Origin: Thermoactinomyces sp. DSM 45892
GTDB lineage: Bacteria > Bacillota > Bacilli > Thermoactinomycetales > Thermoactinomycetaceae
Assembly (NCBI RefSeq): GCF_900107305.1
Contig: NZ_FNPL01000001.1
Location: 248,001 to 312,000, forward strand
Direction: 5' to 3'
DNA length: 64,000 nucleotides
In this document: positions 18,283 to 26,688 of the stretch, one piece after another
How positions within the stretch are numbered: position 1 is the first letter of the stretch
Layout: every line of letters begins with the position of its first letter
The notes under the pieces: generated by a model
Databases searched by the model: none
Told to the model about the DNA's origin: nothing
The model's input: only the letters and a program-made list of their open reading frames with translations
Position numbers and translations under genes: made by a program

Positions 18283-18306
18283 TACGCCTTATTCAACTCG
18301 GAAGAC

Positions 18307-18735
18307 TTACGGGTAAAGCTTCTTCAAAAAGTCCACAGATTGATGAATCAACATTTTCAACACATCCACATCAATATCAGCCACTTTGTTAATATATACA
18401 CAAGCCTTCCCTGTAGTATGTCGGCCAAACTTTTTTAGTAACTCACCCCTTGCTTCATCTCCTGGAGCAAAGTATAAACTAATCTTCGCTTTTCTAGGCG
18501 AAAAACCAACTAACGGCGCATCACCTTCATGTCCAGAAGCATACCGATAGTGATAAGAACCAAAACCAATGATACTTGGCCCCCACATCTTTGCTGTATA
18601 GCCTGTAGTCTCGGTAAAAATATCAAGTAATTGATATGCATCTGCTTTCTTTTTCTCGTTTGGAAGTAGCTCTATAAACTCAATCACACTATTCTCTGTC
18701 TCTTTCGTCTTACATTCATACGCCATCATAATCAT
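18307..18735 (-). CDS. DUF1801 domain protein
   Basis: 142-residue cytoplasmic protein of the DUF1801 (YdhG-like) fold. The block MWGPSIIGFGSYHYRYASGHEGDAP and the following SPRKAKISLYF, with HTTGKACVYINKVADIDVDVL near the end, are characteristic. Function is not established for the family. Several ATGs lie close together at the start (codons 1, 3 and 4) and I cannot decide between them. It stands alone with its own terminator. Confidence 0.8.
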   Translation of the reverse strand: MIMMAYECKTKETENSVIEFIELLPNEKKKADAYQLLDIFTETTGYTAKMWGPSIIGFGSYHYRYASGHEGDAPLVGFSPRKAKISLYFAPGDEARGELLKKFGRHTTGKACVYINKVADIDVDVLKMLIHQSVDFLKKLYP

Positions 18736-18884
18736 CTACTTTCTAATCTTCTTTATCTAAAATGATTCCCTTTTTTTGTATGATTATATGATCCAGATAC
18801 AATCAGATACTCTCTCCTGAAGAAATTGCCGTCCCCCTTATTGGTAAGGAGGACGGCAACTTGATTGGTTGTATGGATCGATTT

Positions 18885-20636
18885 CTAGTTCGCCACTAAG
18901 GAGGTCGCTCCCTGCTGAAGGAGATACATTTTATGATAAAGCCCCTCTTCAGCTAACAGCTCTTGATGTGTTCCACGTTCTACAATCTCTCCGCGATGGA
19001 GCACAAGAATTAAATCAGCATCCTGAATCGTAGAAAGTCTATGCGCAATGGCAATCGTGGTACGACCTTTACGCATTTTATTTAATGCCACTTGAATCGC
19101 TTCTTCCGTCTCAGTATCGACACTTGCCGTGGCTTCATCTAAGACAAGGATCTTCGGATCGATTGCCATCGTCCGTGCAAAGGAGAGTAACTGCCGTTGT
19201 CCGCTAGAGAAAGTAGCACCCCGCTCCCCTATCGGTTCATCATATCCTTGCGGTAGCTTTTCGATAAACGTATTTGCCTGCACAAATTCCGCAGCCTCTT
19301 GCACCTGTTCGTCTGTAATCTCCTGATTATGCAAACGAATGTTACTCTTCACATCCCCGTAGAACATAAAAGAATCTTGTAACACTAGGCCCATTTTACT
19401 TCGCAGCTCTATATCGGAAAAGGTTTCGAGCGGCTGACCATCAATTAAAATCGTTCCCTGTGCAAGCGGATAAAAGCGCATCAAGAGCTGAATGGTTGAA
19501 CTTTTTCCACTTCCAGTATGCCCCACTAACGCTACCGTTTGACCTGGTTTTGCCTTAAAGGAGATATTTTTTAACACATCCGTCTCTCCATCATAAGAAA
19601 ACGTTACATCACGAAACTCGATTTCTCCTGCTGTAATCTCAGGGGTCCCTTCGCCTTGTTTCACAGGAGCAGATTCAGTCTCATCCATTAATTCAAACAC
19701 ACGCTCAGCCGATACAATAGATTGTTGCATGGGTGCTAGACGCATCATGATTTGGTTAAATGGCTCAAATACACGCTCAAACAGGTTGATAAACGCAAAC
19801 ATCTCTCCGATAGTAACGGCCCCATCAAAAGATAAAATTCCAAAGTAGTACAGAACGAGTACTAAAGCAAGCGCATAAACAACACGTGTCGCAGGACGTA
19901 ACAGTAAACCAAACAGCCTGAGATTACGCATATTTGCTTGAAAATGCTCATGATTTAATTCTCCAAACTCTTTCTGTAGTCGTTTCTCTTGGGTAAAGGC
20001 TTGGATCATGTTCATCCCACCGAGAGATTCACTTAACTTCGCATTCATCGCACTTAGCTTTTCACGGGATTTACGGAACGATACAGAAGAGTGCTTCTGA
20101 TATGTTCTCATCAACCACCAAAAGATGGGCAGGATAAATGTCGTTACTAATGCTAAACGCCAGTTTAATGCAAATAAGGCGGCAAAAACCCCGATCACAT
20201 AAATCGCATTTTGCATAAAAGAGGCAAGTACCTCAACATACAAATCTTTCACCGCTTCTGTGTCATTCGTGATCCTTGATACAAGCGAACCGGTTGGCTT
20301 CTTATCATAAAACGATAGGCCGAGGTGTTGTACACGTGCAAATACATCCGTCCTAATCTGTCTTACTATCCATTGTGCCAAGGTATGAAAGCGAACTAAT
20401 TGATAGTAATGGAGAATTGAAGACAAGATATGCAATCCTAAAAATACACCCCCATAAATCGCTATCCAAGTTGGGTCGAAATTTCGAGGACTCACCATCT
20501 CATCAATGTACTTTGCGGCAAGCGGGACAGCAAAAACGTCTGCCGCAGTCGCTACTAACAAGAATCCAAATGCTATCCAAAAATACGTACGATAAGGTGA
20601 TAAATAGCTAATCAATCTACGTGCAGTCGTGGACAT
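18885..20636 (-). CDS. bmrD: Heterodimeric ABC multidrug exporter, canonical half (BmrD/YheH-like)
   Basis: 583-residue half-transporter with an N-terminal six-helix ABC transmembrane domain (about residues 1-310) and a C-terminal ATPase. Walker A is GHTGSGKSS, signature SSGQRQL, Walker B ILVLDEATASVD with a normal catalytic Glu, H-loop IAHRLST. It starts 1 bp after the partner gene ends, so translation is coupled. The canonical Glu here and the degenerate site in the partner match the asymmetric BmrC/BmrD exporters. B. subtilis YheH is longer at the N-terminus. The expected role is efflux of drugs such as ribosome-targeting antibiotics. Confidence 0.88.
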   Translation of the reverse strand: MSTTARRLISYLSPYRTYFWIAFGFLLVATAADVFAVPLAAKYIDEMVSPRNFDPTWIAIYGGVFLGLHILSSILHYYQLVRFHTLAQWIVRQIRTDVFARVQHLGLSFYDKKPTGSLVSRITNDTEAVKDLYVEVLASFMQNAIYVIGVFAALFALNWRLALVTTFILPIFWWLMRTYQKHSSVSFRKSREKLSAMNAKLSESLGGMNMIQAFTQEKRLQKEFGELNHEHFQANMRNLRLFGLLLRPATRVVYALALVLVLYYFGILSFDGAVTIGEMFAFINLFERVFEPFNQIMMRLAPMQQSIVSAERVFELMDETESAPVKQGEGTPEITAGEIEFRDVTFSYDGETDVLKNISFKAKPGQTVALVGHTGSGKSSTIQLLMRFYPLAQGTILIDGQPLETFSDIELRSKMGLVLQDSFMFYGDVKSNIRLHNQEITDEQVQEAAEFVQANTFIEKLPQGYDEPIGERGATFSSGQRQLLSFARTMAIDPKILVLDEATASVDTETEEAIQVALNKMRKGRTTIAIAHRLSTIQDADLILVLHRGEIVERGTHQELLAEEGLYHKMYLLQQGATSLVAN

Positions 20637-20637
20637 A

Positions 20638-22398
20638 TTATTTTCCTCCTTCCATGATTAAAGATTCAAGTTGCTGACTCTCATACATCTCTCTATACCA
20701 ACCATCTAGATTCATTAATTCTTCATGGGTTCCTCGTTCGGCGATGCGTCCATCTTCCATGACCAGAATTAATTCAGCTTCCTCTACTGCACTGAGTCGA
20801 TGTGCGGCAATCATCGTCGTTTTATCAGATCGGTTCATTCGTAGTTCATGTAAAATGGAGTGCTCTGTCTTCGCATCCACTGCCGACAACGAATCATCTA
20901 GAATCAATACCTCTGGATTTAGAAGAAGTGCTCGGGCAATCGAAACACGTTGCTTTTGCCCCCCAGACAAGGTTACCCCTCGTTCTCCCACTACCGTTTC
21001 ATATCCTTGTGGAAGTTGCATGATATCCTCATGAATGCAAGCCACTTTGGCTGCCGCCTCAATCTGTTCCCTAGTTGCATCTGGATTTCCAAAAGCAATA
21101 TTTTCCGCAATATTAGCCGAGAAGAGAATATGGTCTTGTGGCACATAACCTATCGCTCTTCGTAAGTAACTCATTTGGTATTGGTCTATCGGTTTATCTT
21201 TAATCAAGACCTGTGCCTGTGATCCTTCAAATTCACGAAGTAGCAAACGGAACAAGGTCGTCTTCCCACTTCCCGTTTTTCCGACGATCCCCAGCGTCTG
21301 CCCTTTCTTTAACGAAAACTGAACATCTTTCAGCGCTTGACTCCCTGCCTCTGGATATTGAAACTGCTTCACCTTATATTCAATATCACCTGATGGAATT
21401 TCCGCTACCGCATCAGATAAATCTTGAATCTGCGGCTCAGTTGTTAATAATGCATTTACTCGGTCGTAAGAAGCACGCCCTTTTTCTACAATGTTAAACA
21501 ACCAACCAAACGCTAACATAGGCCAAATGAGACGACCTAATAAAACGGTAAACTGAGTAAGTTGACCAACCGTAATCGTGTCATCTAGTACTTTTAATGT
21601 CCCTACTGCAATCGTAATCAAGGTAGAAATTCCCATTAAGATAATAATAGTAGGGTCGTATAGCCCGTCAACTCTTGCAACTGCGACATTTTTCTGAACC
21701 ACATCATCTAACAATCCACCAAATTCTTTCTTCTCATCATCTTCTTGACCAAACGCTTTTATGACACGAACCCCAGCCATCGACTCCTGAACCTTATCAT
21801 TCATCGTTGAGAATGCTTTTTGTGCCAAATGAAACCTCTTATGTAGCAGCGTTCCATATCGGTTCGTACAATAAGCTAAAATGGGAAGAGGTAAAATAGC
21901 AAGTATGGTTAGTTGCCAATCGATGGTAATCGCCATCGTCCCGATGACCAAACCACCTAACACAACCGTGTCCGTTAAAGTCATAACACCTTCTCCAGCG
22001 GTCATCGTCACCGCTTGAATATCGTTCGTCGAATGAGCCATCATATCCCCAATTCGTTGCTTATGGTAAAACTGAGGCGACATCTTAGTAAACGACTTAT
22101 ACAGGCGATCCCTTAGTAATTTACCTAATCGATGGGCTGCTCCAAAGATGGAGATACGCCATAAATAACCACAAACATAAGCCAAAATCCCAAAACCGAT
22201 TAATATAAGCGCATATTGAAGTAAATGATCGTACGTAAGTTGCTTCGTATTTACTAAATCTATAATCCGACCCACCATCCAAGCCGGGACAAGTTCTAAT
22301 ATCGCTAGGATGATTAAGGCAAAAAATCCAACGAGATAGCTTCGTTTTTCTTGTTTAAAAAACCACCATAAGTCTCTAAAAACACTCAAATCTCCCAC
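20638..22398 (-). CDS. bmrC: Heterodimeric ABC multidrug exporter, degenerate-site half (BmrC/YheI-like)
   Basis: 586-residue half-transporter, six-helix transmembrane domain then ATPase. Walker A is GKTGSGKTT, signature LSGGQKQR and Walker B VLILDDSLSAVD. The residue after the Walker B Asp is Asp instead of the catalytic Glu, the hallmark of the non-hydrolysing site in heterodimeric exporters such as BmrC. The start is GTG at 22398, with GAAAGG close upstream. Two tandem terminators and a leader peptide gene precede it, so expression should depend on read-through (see the leader at 22538). The first gene of the pair and the leader arrangement match bmrB-bmrC-bmrD of B. subtilis. Confidence 0.9.
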   Translation of the reverse strand: MGDLSVFRDLWWFFKQEKRSYLVGFFALIILAILELVPAWMVGRIIDLVNTKQLTYDHLLQYALILIGFGILAYVCGYLWRISIFGAAHRLGKLLRDRLYKSFTKMSPQFYHKQRIGDMMAHSTNDIQAVTMTAGEGVMTLTDTVVLGGLVIGTMAITIDWQLTILAILPLPILAYCTNRYGTLLHKRFHLAQKAFSTMNDKVQESMAGVRVIKAFGQEDDEKKEFGGLLDDVVQKNVAVARVDGLYDPTIIILMGISTLITIAVGTLKVLDDTITVGQLTQFTVLLGRLIWPMLAFGWLFNIVEKGRASYDRVNALLTTEPQIQDLSDAVAEIPSGDIEYKVKQFQYPEAGSQALKDVQFSLKKGQTLGIVGKTGSGKTTLFRLLLREFEGSQAQVLIKDKPIDQYQMSYLRRAIGYVPQDHILFSANIAENIAFGNPDATREQIEAAAKVACIHEDIMQLPQGYETVVGERGVTLSGGQKQRVSIARALLLNPEVLILDDSLSAVDAKTEHSILHELRMNRSDKTTMIAAHRLSAVEEAELILVMEDGRIAERGTHEELMNLDGWYREMYESQQLESLIMEGGK

Positions 22399-22424
22399 AC
22401 CCTTTCAAAATAAAATACAAAAAA

Positions 22425-22446
22425 GACCCTAGGAATCCCTAAGGTC
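22425..22446 (-). terminator. Second leader terminator before bmrC
   Basis: On the minus strand a 9-bp stem (22446-22438 with 22433-22425, one G-U pair) and 4-base loop is followed by six T (22424-22419). It lies only 21 bases before the bmrC GTG and backs up the terminator at 22461-22504. Confidence 0.85.
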
Positions 22447-22460
22447 GTCGAAATAAAAAA

Positions 22461-22504
22461 ACGAACCATGGAAATGCCTATAAATAAGGCAACCCATGGT
22501 TCGT
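22461..22504 (-). terminator. First leader terminator (attenuator) before bmrC
   Basis: On the minus strand an 11-bp perfect stem ACGAACCATGG / CCATGGTTCGT encloses a smaller GCCT/AGGC stem and is followed by a T-rich run (22460-22455). Part of the 5' arm and loop (GGGTTGCC, 22495-22488) is complementary to leader codons 36-38, so an alternative antiterminator pairing exists. Confidence 0.9.
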
Positions 22505-22537
22505 TTCTATGTCAAATCCAACTATTTATCAAATAAG

Positions 22538-22681
22538 CTAGAAATGTGAAATAGACCCGCCGTAGAGAGGTTGCCGAATCATATCATGTTGAGTCGAGCC
22601 AGCGACAAATGCGCCAACCTGCAAAGCTACAGCAGCGCCACTTTTGACACCAGTGGTTGCTAATTGAACTCTTCTCTTCAT
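22538..22681 (-). CDS. bmrB: 47-codon leader peptide of the bmrCD attenuator (BmrB-like)
   Basis: Small gene of 47 codons, ATG at 22681, with an excellent ribosome site GGGAGGTG nine bases upstream. The peptide starts MKRRVQLATTGVKSG and ends QPLYGGSISHF. It is basic at the N-terminus, has an Ala/Gly/Val-rich middle, and no signal cleavage site is evident. Position (promoter, small gene, two terminators, exporter pair) matches the B. subtilis bmrB leader, whose translation state controls transcription into bmrCD by ribosome-mediated attenuation. Two mutually exclusive RNA pairings are visible: 22620-22615 with 22573-22568, and 22575-22568 with 22495-22488. A RiPP precursor is the alternative, but no modification enzyme gene is near. 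Confidence 0.8.
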   Translation of the reverse strand: MKRRVQLATTGVKSGAAVALQVGAFVAGSTQHDMIRQPLYGGSISHF

Positions 22682-22723
22682 CTTTTCAGCACCTCCCTTT
22701 CCGTTTAATATTTCGACATATTA

Positions 22724-22752
22724 ATTTTACAGTAATTTATAACGATTGTAAA
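22724..22752 (-). promoter_or_regulatory. SigA-type promoter of the bmrB leader
   Basis: Minus-strand TTTACA (22752-22747), 17-base spacer, TAAAAT (22729-22724). The predicted transcript starts about 35 bases before the leader ATG. Confidence 0.75.
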
Positions 22753-22813
22753 TAGGTCATCGAATAAATTTGTTTGACACACGAATGATATGAAAACCGT
22801 AAAATCGTTCTAC

Positions 22814-23479
22814 TTATTTAAAGCATGCTACAAACAATGCCCCTAGGAGCCAGAATAAAATCGCAATGGTCCATGACTTCGAAGCAGACAACTTTCCGAC
22901 TATCTGTAAGCCCTTAGCCAAGAGAGCCGTATATACAATTTGGAATACATCTATGTGGCTCAATATCCCGTGCCAAAAACCTTTAGCCTCGATTACACTT
23001 GCTAGACTGGTCACAGGAATAGCAGGACTGAGCTGAAACAAGTAGTACATGGTGATATTTATCATTAAACTCAAATATGTAATCACGCTTAAGTGGATAA
23101 AAAGAGAAAATGCTTGCTTAAACGTAATTTCACCTTGAAAGAGTGTCACCAACAACCATGTAATAAGAGCACAGATTGCAGCGGCTATGACCACCATAAT
23201 AGCTCCCGTTACAGCACCAGTAATCATTAGAACCATGTTCATCGTTTTCATATCAATCGTAACATCCGAAGCAATTGGGGTTGGCATAAGTGATGGGTCA
23301 TTTATCGTTATATATGTAGTAATTCCAGTTAAAATCGCTCCCATAATGATGAATAAGACCAATGCCAAGCCAAATTTCGGATTTCTCCTAATACGCTCAA
23401 ACTGCTCAGTCGGATTAGTCAGTGCTCCAAAAATTGTAGGCTTCTCCACGGCTACATTTTCTTGTGAAGATGAATTCAT
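22814..23479 (-). CDS. Yip1-domain membrane protein
   Basis: 221-residue protein with a short cytoplasmic N-terminus (TIFGALTNPTEQFERIRRNPKFG) and about five hydrophobic segments, matching bacterial Yip1/YIPF-like proteins. The TNP..QFERI motif is typical. The ATG at 23479 lies after GGGAGGA. It follows the padR-HAAS pair on the same strand 76 bases downstream and may be part of one transcript. No enzymatic role is known; proteins of this kind often sit beside PadR/HAAS genes and may influence membrane processes. Confidence 0.75.
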   Translation of the reverse strand: MNSSSQENVAVEKPTIFGALTNPTEQFERIRRNPKFGLALVLFIIMGAILTGITTYITINDPSLMPTPIASDVTIDMKTMNMVLMITGAVTGAIMVVIAAAICALITWLLVTLFQGEITFKQAFSLFIHLSVITYLSLMINITMYYLFQLSPAIPVTSLASVIEAKGFWHGILSHIDVFQIVYTALLAKGLQIVGKLSASKSWTIAILFWLLGALFVACFK

Positions 23480-23555
23480 GTATATTCCTCCCAATTTAGT
23501 AATAGTAAAATAATTTAGCCCAATCTCATATTACCCAAAATATAATGATACTAAT

Positions 23556-24311
23556 CTATATTCTTAGTCTTATTTCTTTTAATTTTAGAAATGCATAAAG
23601 ACATATACCAGACGTCGAGAGTAGGAGCGATAACATATCCTTCGTACCTGCAGTCAGATTTGTGTGCTTCAGAAGTACATCAGGTAAAAATAAAATAGCA
23701 GGGAGCATAATGGCATCCCATGTTTTACTCCAAATGGCTATGCCAATAAAAGCAAGAATGGATAACATAATAGCCACGATGTTTCCCGTCTCTCCAAGAT
23801 GAATAGCCATTGTGCTATAAGATTTACCTAAAAATATCAGTGCCACAAATGAAGCAGTAGGAATGACAGCGGTAACTCCCAAAAACAAGATATACTCCTT
23901 CCACTTGGAAACTTTGTGGCTTGAGGTATATTTAAATAGCCTAGAAATAGAGAATAGATACAATAGAAATATAAAGGGGTAGCCAATACACTCGATAAGT
24001 GAGTATTTTATCTCTCCTTTGATTGCATCACCCATTACTGTATACGCCAGTGCACCCATAAAAACTATCGGCAGATACTTTAACCAACCTCTTACGTCAA
24101 ACGGCATCTCACTAGCCAATTGTTCCATGTATTCTTTTGGTTTGATTCCAATAATATCATCTACTCTCTTCCCATTTTTTTCTGCCTCATGTAGATGATC
24201 CTTTAACTCCTCAACTATTCCCTTAACTTCTTCTTCCTTTTTTCCACTTGAATACAAATAAACAGTTAAATCATCTAAAAAATCTTGGCTTTCCTTTGAT
24301 ACCACCATCAA
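23556..24311 (-). CDS. HAAS-domain (DUF1700-type) membrane protein
   Basis: 251-residue protein. The N-terminal ~70 residues (SQDFLDDLTVYLYSSGK, then EEVKGIVEELKDHLHEAEKN) form a HAAS signalling helical domain, followed by about six to seven hydrophobic segments. HAAS domains pair with PadR regulators through interaction of their helices. The start, TTG 24311 or ATG 24308, overlaps the padR stop. The gene context suggests the membrane protein modulates the PadR protein or is controlled by it. The signal is unknown. Confidence 0.75.
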   Translation of the reverse strand: MMVVSKESQDFLDDLTVYLYSSGKKEEEVKGIVEELKDHLHEAEKNGKRVDDIIGIKPKEYMEQLASEMPFDVRGWLKYLPIVFMGALAYTVMGDAIKGEIKYSLIECIGYPFIFLLYLFSISRLFKYTSSHKVSKWKEYILFLGVTAVIPTASFVALIFLGKSYSTMAIHLGETGNIVAIMLSILAFIGIAIWSKTWDAIMLPAILFLPDVLLKHTNLTAGTKDMLSLLLSTSGICLYAFLKLKEIRLRI

Positions 24312-24637
24312 CTATTCTCCCCCTCTAGTAAACAATTGACACTACTTGCAACCTCGTTCCATCTCTCTTGAAAATCGTCTAACCTCTCTCTCCCTTTTTT
24401 CGTTAAAGAATAGTACTTTCGCTTTGGCCCCCCTGAAGGAAGTGTTTTTTCACTGGTTGTCACTAAACCTTCCTTCCTCATTCTGATTAACAACGGATAG
24501 ATACTTCCCTCACTAACCATCGTAAAGCCGTATGTATTTAGTTTCTCTATCATCTCGTATCCGTATGTTTCACCTCTAGCAATCACTGCTAGCAAACAAC
24601 CTTCTAAAATCCCTTTTAATATTTGGCTCGTGGACAA
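24308..24637 (-). CDS. PadR-family transcriptional regulator
   Basis: 109-residue PadR repressor. The winged-helix core reads LAVIARGETYGYEMIEKL, then SEGSIYPLLIRMRKEGLV and GPKRKYYSLTKKGRERL, all family hallmarks. I chose the TTG at 24637, five bases after GGGGGAAG, because it gives the usual N-terminus; the open frame extends 11 codons further, into the palindrome at 24665. It is translationally coupled to the HAAS gene. Autoregulation through that palindrome is likely. Confidence 0.88.
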   Translation of the reverse strand: MSTSQILKGILEGCLLAVIARGETYGYEMIEKLNTYGFTMVSEGSIYPLLIRMRKEGLVTTSEKTLPSGGPKRKYYSLTKKGRERLDDFQERWNEVASSVNCLLEGENS

Positions 24638-24664
24638 TGAACTTCCCCCTTTTTCTTTCCACGA

Positions 24665-24697
24665 GTCCAACTAACTTGTATAACAAGTTAGTTGGAC
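24665..24697. promoter_or_regulatory. 33-bp perfect palindrome, candidate PadR operator
   Basis: Arms of 15 bp (24665-24679 and 24683-24697) around ATA; the core is CTAACTTGT-ATA-ACAAGTTAG. It ends 27 bases upstream of the padR TTG, the expected place for an autoregulatory operator. No T-run follows on either side, which argues against a terminator. Confidence 0.65.
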
Positions 24698-24794
24698 GGA
24701 ACATGACCATTACATTGCAAAACAAGATAGTGGTATTCTACCATATAAAATAATTCTAATTCAAGATAGACATCTATTAGACTATCATTACTTT

Positions 24795-24838
24795 AAAAAA
24801 GAGAATCGCTAAACGAAAAAATACGCTTAACGATACTC
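24795..24838 (-). terminator. Intrinsic terminator of hmp
   Basis: On the minus strand a 15-position stem (24838-24824 with 24815-24801; one T-T mismatch, two G-U pairs) is followed by six T. It starts 20 bases after the hmp stop. Confidence 0.8.
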
Positions 24839-24857
24839 CTGTTTACTCTCCTATATG

Positions 24858-26057
24858 CTACAACGCTTGATTAGGACCAAAGAATTCATAGTGAATCTGT
24901 TCCATTGGGATATTTGCGGAAGTAAGTTGTTCGATCATCGCTTTCATGAAGCCCTTCGGACCACAGAGATAGTAATCGGCTTGAGGGTCGAGTCCTTGTG
25001 GTATCCTCCTGATGTCGAGTTGCCCAACATGATCTGCTGAAGTACTGGCATCCACTCTCTCATCATAGTTAACATACTTCTCTACTTGTGGGTGTTCGGA
25101 AGTAATCTGCTTCAATTCACTACTGAAGGCGTGATAGCTTTCATTGCGTGATGAATGAACATAGATCACTTTTCGATTCGTTTGTGTATGAGCGACATCC
25201 TTCAAGATGGATTGCATGGGGGTCAGACCCACTCCACCACTAATGAGGTATATCTTATTCTCTTTGGTCTGATTCACATAAAACTCACCAGCTGGAGCGC
25301 TAATTTCTATTTGATCCCCGACTTGAATTTGATCTTGAAGGTGATTGGAGATTACACCATTTGGGAGATGATCACCACCACTTTCCCTCTTCACAGTGAT
25401 TCGGTAAAAATCCTTACCAGGGACATCTGACAAACTATACTGGCGAATCTGTAGATATTCACTCCCTTTCGGATGAACCCGTACGCTGATGTATTGTCCG
25501 GGTTTAAACGTAGCTCGGAAATCTTTTAATCCGACTGGACGCAGATAAAATGAAACAGTGTCAACGCATTCTACTTCTTTTCGAATCACTTCAGCAGGGA
25601 TGAACTCTTCTGCTAGAAGTCCTTTAGCTTCTTCATACATCTCACTTTCGATCTGGATAAAAAGATCGGCGAGGATTTGATATGCTTTTCCCCAGACTCG
25701 GATTACTTCTGGACTTGCAGCGTCACCTAATACCTCTTGAATGGCGAGTAATAAGTACTTTCCAACAATCGGGTACTGAGAAGGTTTTACCCCCACACTA
25801 CGATGTTTCTGAGCAATATGACGAACAGCTGGCAAGAGACTTTCTAATTGGTCAATATTGGCTGCAACTGCATACACCGCATTGGCTAACGCTTGGGGCT
25901 GTGTTCCTTCTCGTTGATGTGTTAAATTGAAGACATTTTTCAACTCAGGGTGATTTTTAAACATTTCTGTATAGAAGTAGGAAGTAATGGCGAGACCTTG
26001 TTCTTTTAATACAGGGGCTGTAGCGCGAATAATCTCCATCTCTGAATGTGATAACAT
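24858..26057 (-). CDS. hmp: Flavohaemoglobin (nitric oxide dioxygenase)
   Basis: 399-residue flavohaemoprotein that oxidises NO to nitrate using O2 and NAD(P)H. The globin domain (1-140) has NVFNLTHQREGTQPQALANAVYA with the distal residues and the proximal His in AQKHRSVGVKPSQYPIVG. The FAD domain has RQYSLSD, and the NAD domain GGVGLTPMQSIL and CGPKGFM. ATG 26057 (AAGAGGTG six bases upstream) gives exactly 399 residues, as in B. subtilis Hmp. It is divergent from a Crp/Fnr regulator across a TGTGA-N6-TCACA site, so regulation by that protein is likely. Confidence 0.95.
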   Translation of the reverse strand: MLSHSEMEIIRATAPVLKEQGLAITSYFYTEMFKNHPELKNVFNLTHQREGTQPQALANAVYAVAANIDQLESLLPAVRHIAQKHRSVGVKPSQYPIVGKYLLLAIQEVLGDAASPEVIRVWGKAYQILADLFIQIESEMYEEAKGLLAEEFIPAEVIRKEVECVDTVSFYLRPVGLKDFRATFKPGQYISVRVHPKGSEYLQIRQYSLSDVPGKDFYRITVKRESGGDHLPNGVISNHLQDQIQVGDQIEISAPAGEFYVNQTKENKIYLISGGVGLTPMQSILKDVAHTQTNRKVIYVHSSRNESYHAFSSELKQITSEHPQVEKYVNYDERVDASTSADHVGQLDIRRIPQGLDPQADYYLCGPKGFMKAMIEQLTSANIPMEQIHYEFFGPNQAL

Positions 26058-26134
26058 ACCATTCACCTCTTCATTAGTATTTGACTTATATATGAGATCT
26101 AGCTTTATTATAAGAAATAAGGAATAAGAAGCTT

Positions 26135-26150
26135 TGTGATTTACGTCACA
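26135..26150. promoter_or_regulatory. Crp/Fnr-type operator between hmp and its regulator
   Basis: TGTGATTTACGTCACA is a perfect TGTGA-N6-TCACA palindrome, the consensus of B. subtilis Fnr and other Crp-family proteins. It lies 25 bases before the regulator ATG and 78 bases from the hmp start, and could control both. Confidence 0.8.
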
Positions 26151-26175
26151 TTGTTTGTGAGAAAGGATTGAACAA

Positions 26176-26688
26176 ATGAGCGTACAGACATTATGTCGAG
26201 GGGAAATCTTGTTTCGACAGGAAGATCAAGGAGATTATCTCTATTATCTTGAATCAGGATTACTTAAAGTAACTCGAATGAAAGAAGATGGAAGTACTAT
26301 TTTCTTAAATATTCTTGTACCCGGAGAAACATTCCCTCATCATAGCCTTGTATCACCAAAAGATTATCACGGTACTGTTATCGCATTAACAACATCAGAA
26401 ATCGTAAAAATTCCAGCAGAGCACTGGTATGAATCAATCCAACAAGAGCCCATTCGATATCGTTCGATTGCTCAAACCTTGCAAAATAAACTTCGCATGA
26501 TGCAACAACGCATTGATATTCTCACAGCTCCGCCTCAAGAACGGCCTGATTTGTTTCGTAAATGGCTACAATTATACTTTCAGGATTACCACATAGAAGA
26601 TCTCTTTACTCAGGAAGAAATCTCTCAATTTATTGGGTTAAGTCGTGAGACAGTCAATCGAATCTTACGAAAGAAAGGTTCTAACTAG
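26176..26688 (+). CDS. Short Crp/Fnr-family regulator
   Basis: 170-residue protein: cyclic-nucleotide-binding-like beta-barrel (CRGEILFRQEDQGDYLYYLESGLLKV at the start), dimer helix (about residues 90-118) and C-terminal helix-turn-helix LFTQEEISQFIGLSRETVNRIL. It is shorter than the usual 220-240 residues; the barrel begins directly, and there is no cysteine cluster for an Fe-S centre (only Cys7). ATG 26176 follows AGAAAGGATTG. Divergence from hmp and the shared operator suggest control of the NO response, but how it senses NO or oxygen is unclear. Its 3' end overlaps the convergent LysR gene by 8 bp. Confidence 0.85.
   Translation: MSVQTLCRGEILFRQEDQGDYLYYLESGLLKVTRMKEDGSTIFLNILVPGETFPHHSLVSPKDYHGTVIALTTSEIVKIPAEHWYESIQQEPIRYRSIAQTLQNKLRMMQQRIDILTAPPQERPDLFRKWLQLYFQDYHIEDLFTQEEISQFIGLSRETVNRILRKKGSN

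Noticed and set aside
22538-22681. RiPP or bacteriocin precursor exported by the ABC pair
   Set aside because: No modification enzyme, peptidase domain or double-Gly leader nearby; the terminators and pairings fit a regulatory leader better.
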